From positions 1-8,105 of the forward strand of contig JAFXNY010000158.1 of assembly GCA_017529165.1 (NCBI GenBank): a stretch of DNA of 8,105 nt, given 5' to 3'. The notes beneath the pieces are model-generated. The model saw nothing but the letters and a program-made list of their open reading frames with translations. It did no database searches and had not been told where the DNA came from. This document shows, one piece after another, positions 6,062 to 8,105 of the stretch. The stretch's first letter is position 1; every line of letters begins with the position of its first letter. Made by a program: the position numbers and the translations under genes. Origin of the DNA: Clostridia bacterium (GTDB taxonomy: Bacteria > Bacillota_A > Clostridia > Oscillospirales > Acutalibacteraceae).

Positions 6062-7906
6062 TTAATCTTCCGATACAGTATCAATAAACATATTCCCGTA
6101 AAACTCTTCACGAGGGAGGAAAGGTGCCAAATCTTCAAGAGGCGGACTGACAAGTCTGCCATCCGGTAAGCGTTTAGTACTGCTCTTAGGTTCCCAACCC
6201 TGTTTTGTATCAGTGAATATTTCGCAAAAAGCAAAACCATCTATACTCAAAACTTCTTTTACTGTTTTATTAAGTTCGGCATTAGAATGTGCACTAAAAT
6301 AAGGCAAGCCGAAAGCCGCCGCAATTTTTGAAAAATCAGGGAACGAAAGATCGCCGCTCTCGGGTCCGATGCCAACCTTTGTATGACCGCCGAACAGATT
6401 TGTTTGCGTGAGTCTTATACTATGATATCCATTATTGTTTATCAAGAATATTTTTATAGGCAGCTTGTTTGTAACTATTGTTTGAAGCTCCTGCAGGTTC
6501 ATCATGATACTTCCGTCACCCTCAAGGCAAACCGTATCCTTTGCACCACTTGCTACACAAAGTCCCACAGCAGCAGGCAAGCCGTAGCCCATACTTGCAA
6601 TAGCGCTGTTTATAATAAACCTTGTTCCTTTTTTAATATTCCAAGCCTGGTGACCAACAACACAACACGCACCGTTACTTACAGCGGTAAGTGAGTTATC
6701 AGGGAGAGCATCGCTCAGTGTCTTTACAAAAGCATAAACATTTGCTCCTAGACCACTCTCTTCGTATTTTTCATCGGGTACAACCGGATACTTTTTCTTC
6801 CACAAAAGGCACTGCTCACGCCATTTGTTTCCCTTGAACACTGTACCGTCAACCGATTCACATTCTTTAAGCAGTGTACACATAAAGTCCTTGGCATCAG
6901 CGTGAATCGCTACATCAACATGTATTGTGGGCTTTTTGAACTCTGCCTTATCGGCGTCAACCATTATTACCTTTGCCGCTCTTGCCCAAGTTTTAAAATT
7001 ATAACCCACTTGGCGTATGCTAAGCCTCGTGCCAATACAAAGAAGCAGATCGGAGTTTTGAACCGCAAAATTGCCTGCACGGTCTCCCATATTTCCGCCG
7101 CGCCCGCAATAAAGCGGATCGTCAGTTCCGATAACATCTATGCTGTTCCAATATGTTACTACCGGAACGCCCAGCCTATCTTTAAGCTTATTAAAGCAAT
7201 CAAAGCCGCCGGAAAGCCTTATTCCGCCGCCGGCATAAATTACAGGGCGAGACGCTTTACCTATCATTTCAATTACCGATTTTACAGTATCGTTATCTAC
7301 AGCAGGCGGTAAAAGCCTATTATCCTCAGACGGATCATATATGCGAAGATCATCAGTTTCTATAAATGAACCCTGATAATTCACCGGTATATCTATCCAA
7401 ACAGGTCCCGGCCTTCCGGTAGTTGCCAGATGCCATGCTTTCTCGAGCATATACTTAATATCGTTTATATCCTCAAGCATTGCTGCATATTTACACATAC
7501 AGCCTACTGCTTTTGTAATATCAAATTCCTGATCGCCTAATGCTCTGAGTTTAAGCCCATCAGTAAACCGCTCAGAGTATCTTGCTGTGGTATCATACCG
7601 GACTTGTCCGGATATAACAAACATCGGTATCGAATCGAGCCATCCGCCTACAACACCTGTTATTGCGTTAGTACCTCCGGGTCCGGTTGTAACGCAGAGA
7701 GCCGCTATTTTATTATTAAGTCGTGCATAGCTCTCCGCTGCTATTGCACTTGCCTGTTCATGGTGATTGTAGGTTACTCTAAGTCCTTCTTTGTGACCTA
7801 ACGCATCGTTAAGATGCATTGCACCGCCGCCAACCACGCTAAAACAATCTGTTACACCGTGACTAACCAAAAAGTCTGCAACATAATCAGCAAGCCGTAT
7901 TTTCAT
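6062..7906 (-). CDS. Thiamine-diphosphate enzyme, acetolactate-synthase-like, glycan-cluster type
   Basis: A 614-residue enzyme of the acetolactate synthase/pyruvate decarboxylase fold, expected to add or transfer an activated aldehyde derived from a 2-keto acid such as pyruvate. The N-terminal pyrimidine-binding domain (1-180) has the cofactor-activating E50 in NHHEQASAIAAESYAR (47-62) and TTGPGGTNAITG (73-84). The central domain is about 200-345. The C-terminal domain has the magnesium/diphosphate motif GDGS (463-466) ending at INNNGY (489-494). The tail from about 572 (PKSSTKRLPDGRLVSPPLED, then PFLPREEF) is unlike biosynthetic IlvB and is, from memory, common in homologues inside polysaccharide clusters. 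No IlvN-like small subunit gene adjoins. AGGAG at 7918-7922 supports the start, and the ATG overlaps the previous stop as ATGA. YerE, which puts a two-carbon branch on a CDP-deoxysugar, is one possible functional parallel; a plain acetolactate synthase is the alternative. Confidence 0.9.
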   Translation of the reverse strand: MKIRLADYVADFLVSHGVTDCFSVVGGGAMHLNDALGHKEGLRVTYNHHEQASAIAAESYARLNNKIAALCVTTGPGGTNAITGVVGGWLDSIPMFVISGQVRYDTTARYSERFTDGLKLRALGDQEFDITKAVGCMCKYAAMLEDINDIKYMLEKAWHLATTGRPGPVWIDIPVNYQGSFIETDDLRIYDPSEDNRLLPPAVDNDTVKSVIEMIGKASRPVIYAGGGIRLSGGFDCFNKLKDRLGVPVVTYWNSIDVIGTDDPLYCGRGGNMGDRAGNFAVQNSDLLLCIGTRLSIRQVGYNFKTWARAAKVIMVDADKAEFKKPTIHVDVAIHADAKDFMCTLLKECESVDGTVFKGNKWREQCLLWKKKYPVVPDEKYEESGLGANVYAFVKTLSDALPDNSLTAVSNGACCVVGHQAWNIKKGTRFIINSAIASMGYGLPAAVGLCVASGAKDTVCLEGDGSIMMNLQELQTIVTNKLPIKIFLINNNGYHSIRLTQTNLFGGHTKVGIGPESGDLSFPDFSKIAAAFGLPYFSAHSNAELNKTVKEVLSIDGFAFCEIFTDTKQGWEPKSSTKRLPDGRLVSPPLEDLAPFLPREEFYGNMFIDTVSED

Positions 7907-8105
7907 AATTCTTTGTTCTCCTCTTTTTTAGTTGCAAAAGCCCAGAACTTATTAAGTATGAAATTAAGCGGCACTGTAATAATCAGCGAAGAAAAAGCCG
8001 CTATATAATAGGCAATTCCTGCATTCTTAAGCAGTATCTTGATTATAGGCGACAGAACAAGCCCAGTGATACCATAACAAAGTATGGTCTTCAGATAAGA
8101 AATAA
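7903..8105 (-). CDS. GtrA-like membrane protein, C-terminal part only
   Basis: The last 66 codons of a gene that starts beyond the right edge. The reading frame is open from 8103 down to the TGA at 7903-7905. It encodes two hydrophobic segments, about ILCYGITGLVLSPIIKILL and AYYIAAFSSLIITVPLNFIL, then the family mark NFILNKFWAF (residues 47-56 of the fragment) and a charged tail KKEENKEL. GtrA proteins have about 120-140 residues with four membrane helices, so this is the second half. They are thought to help lipid-linked sugars made by GtrB cross the membrane. The stop codon overlaps the ATG of the ThDP enzyme by four bases, and the charged tail encodes that gene's Shine-Dalgarno. A GtrB-like enzyme is encoded three genes downstream in the same operon, which supports the call. 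Confidence 0.82.
   Translation of the reverse strand, partial: ISYLKTILCYGITGLVLSPIIKILLKNAGIAYYIAAFSSLIITVPLNFILNKFWAFATKKEENKEL

Noticed and set aside
6383..7312. Plus-strand ORFs of about 100-136 codons opposite the ThDP enzyme
   Set aside because: The opposite strand encodes a full-length conserved enzyme through this stretch; the plus-strand products have no recognisable domain and no ribosome binding site.

Overview
The window looks like chromosomal DNA of a low-to-moderate GC Firmicute of the class Clostridia, possibly a gut Oscillospiraceae/Ruminococcaceae-type anaerobe. This rests on strong AGGAGG-type ribosome binding sites, consensus sigma-A promoters, a DUF951 protein (a Firmicutes family) and the Clostridia-like order prfA - sua5 - coaE. 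The species cannot be fixed from sequence reading alone.

Left part (1-3869, minus strand): a tightly packed housekeeping operon read right to left. It starts at a clear promoter (3841-3869) and runs DUF951 small protein -> prfA (release factor 1) -> Sua5-type threonylcarbamoyl-AMP synthase -> coaE (dephospho-CoA kinase) -> M18 aminopeptidase, which runs off the left edge. Every junction overlaps or is one base apart, and each Shine-Dalgarno sequence lies in the end of the preceding gene, so translational coupling is likely. The genes join translation termination, tRNA t6A modification, CoA synthesis and peptide turnover.

Middle (3870-4169): a divergent intergenic region. A consensus extended -10 promoter on the plus strand drives a single tRNA-Leu(GAG) gene with encoded CCA, followed by a Rho-independent terminator. 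A second, perfect 11-bp hairpin lies just beyond the stop codon of the next convergent operon.

Right part (4170-8105, minus strand): four co-directional genes of a surface-glycan type module, read right to left: a GtrA-like membrane protein (C-terminal part only; begins beyond the right edge), a 614-residue thiamine-diphosphate enzyme of the acetolactate-synthase fold, an extended-SDR nucleotide-sugar epimerase/reductase, and a GtrB/DPM1-like polyprenyl-phosphate glycosyltransferase with two C-terminal membrane helices. My inference is that the two soluble enzymes make an unusual, perhaps two-carbon-branched (yersiniose-like) sugar nucleotide. The GtrB-like enzyme would load the sugar on a lipid carrier and the GtrA-like protein would help it cross the membrane. 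This is the most interesting part of the window, but the substrate cannot be read from the sequence.

No CRISPR array, insertion sequence, phage gene or rRNA was seen.
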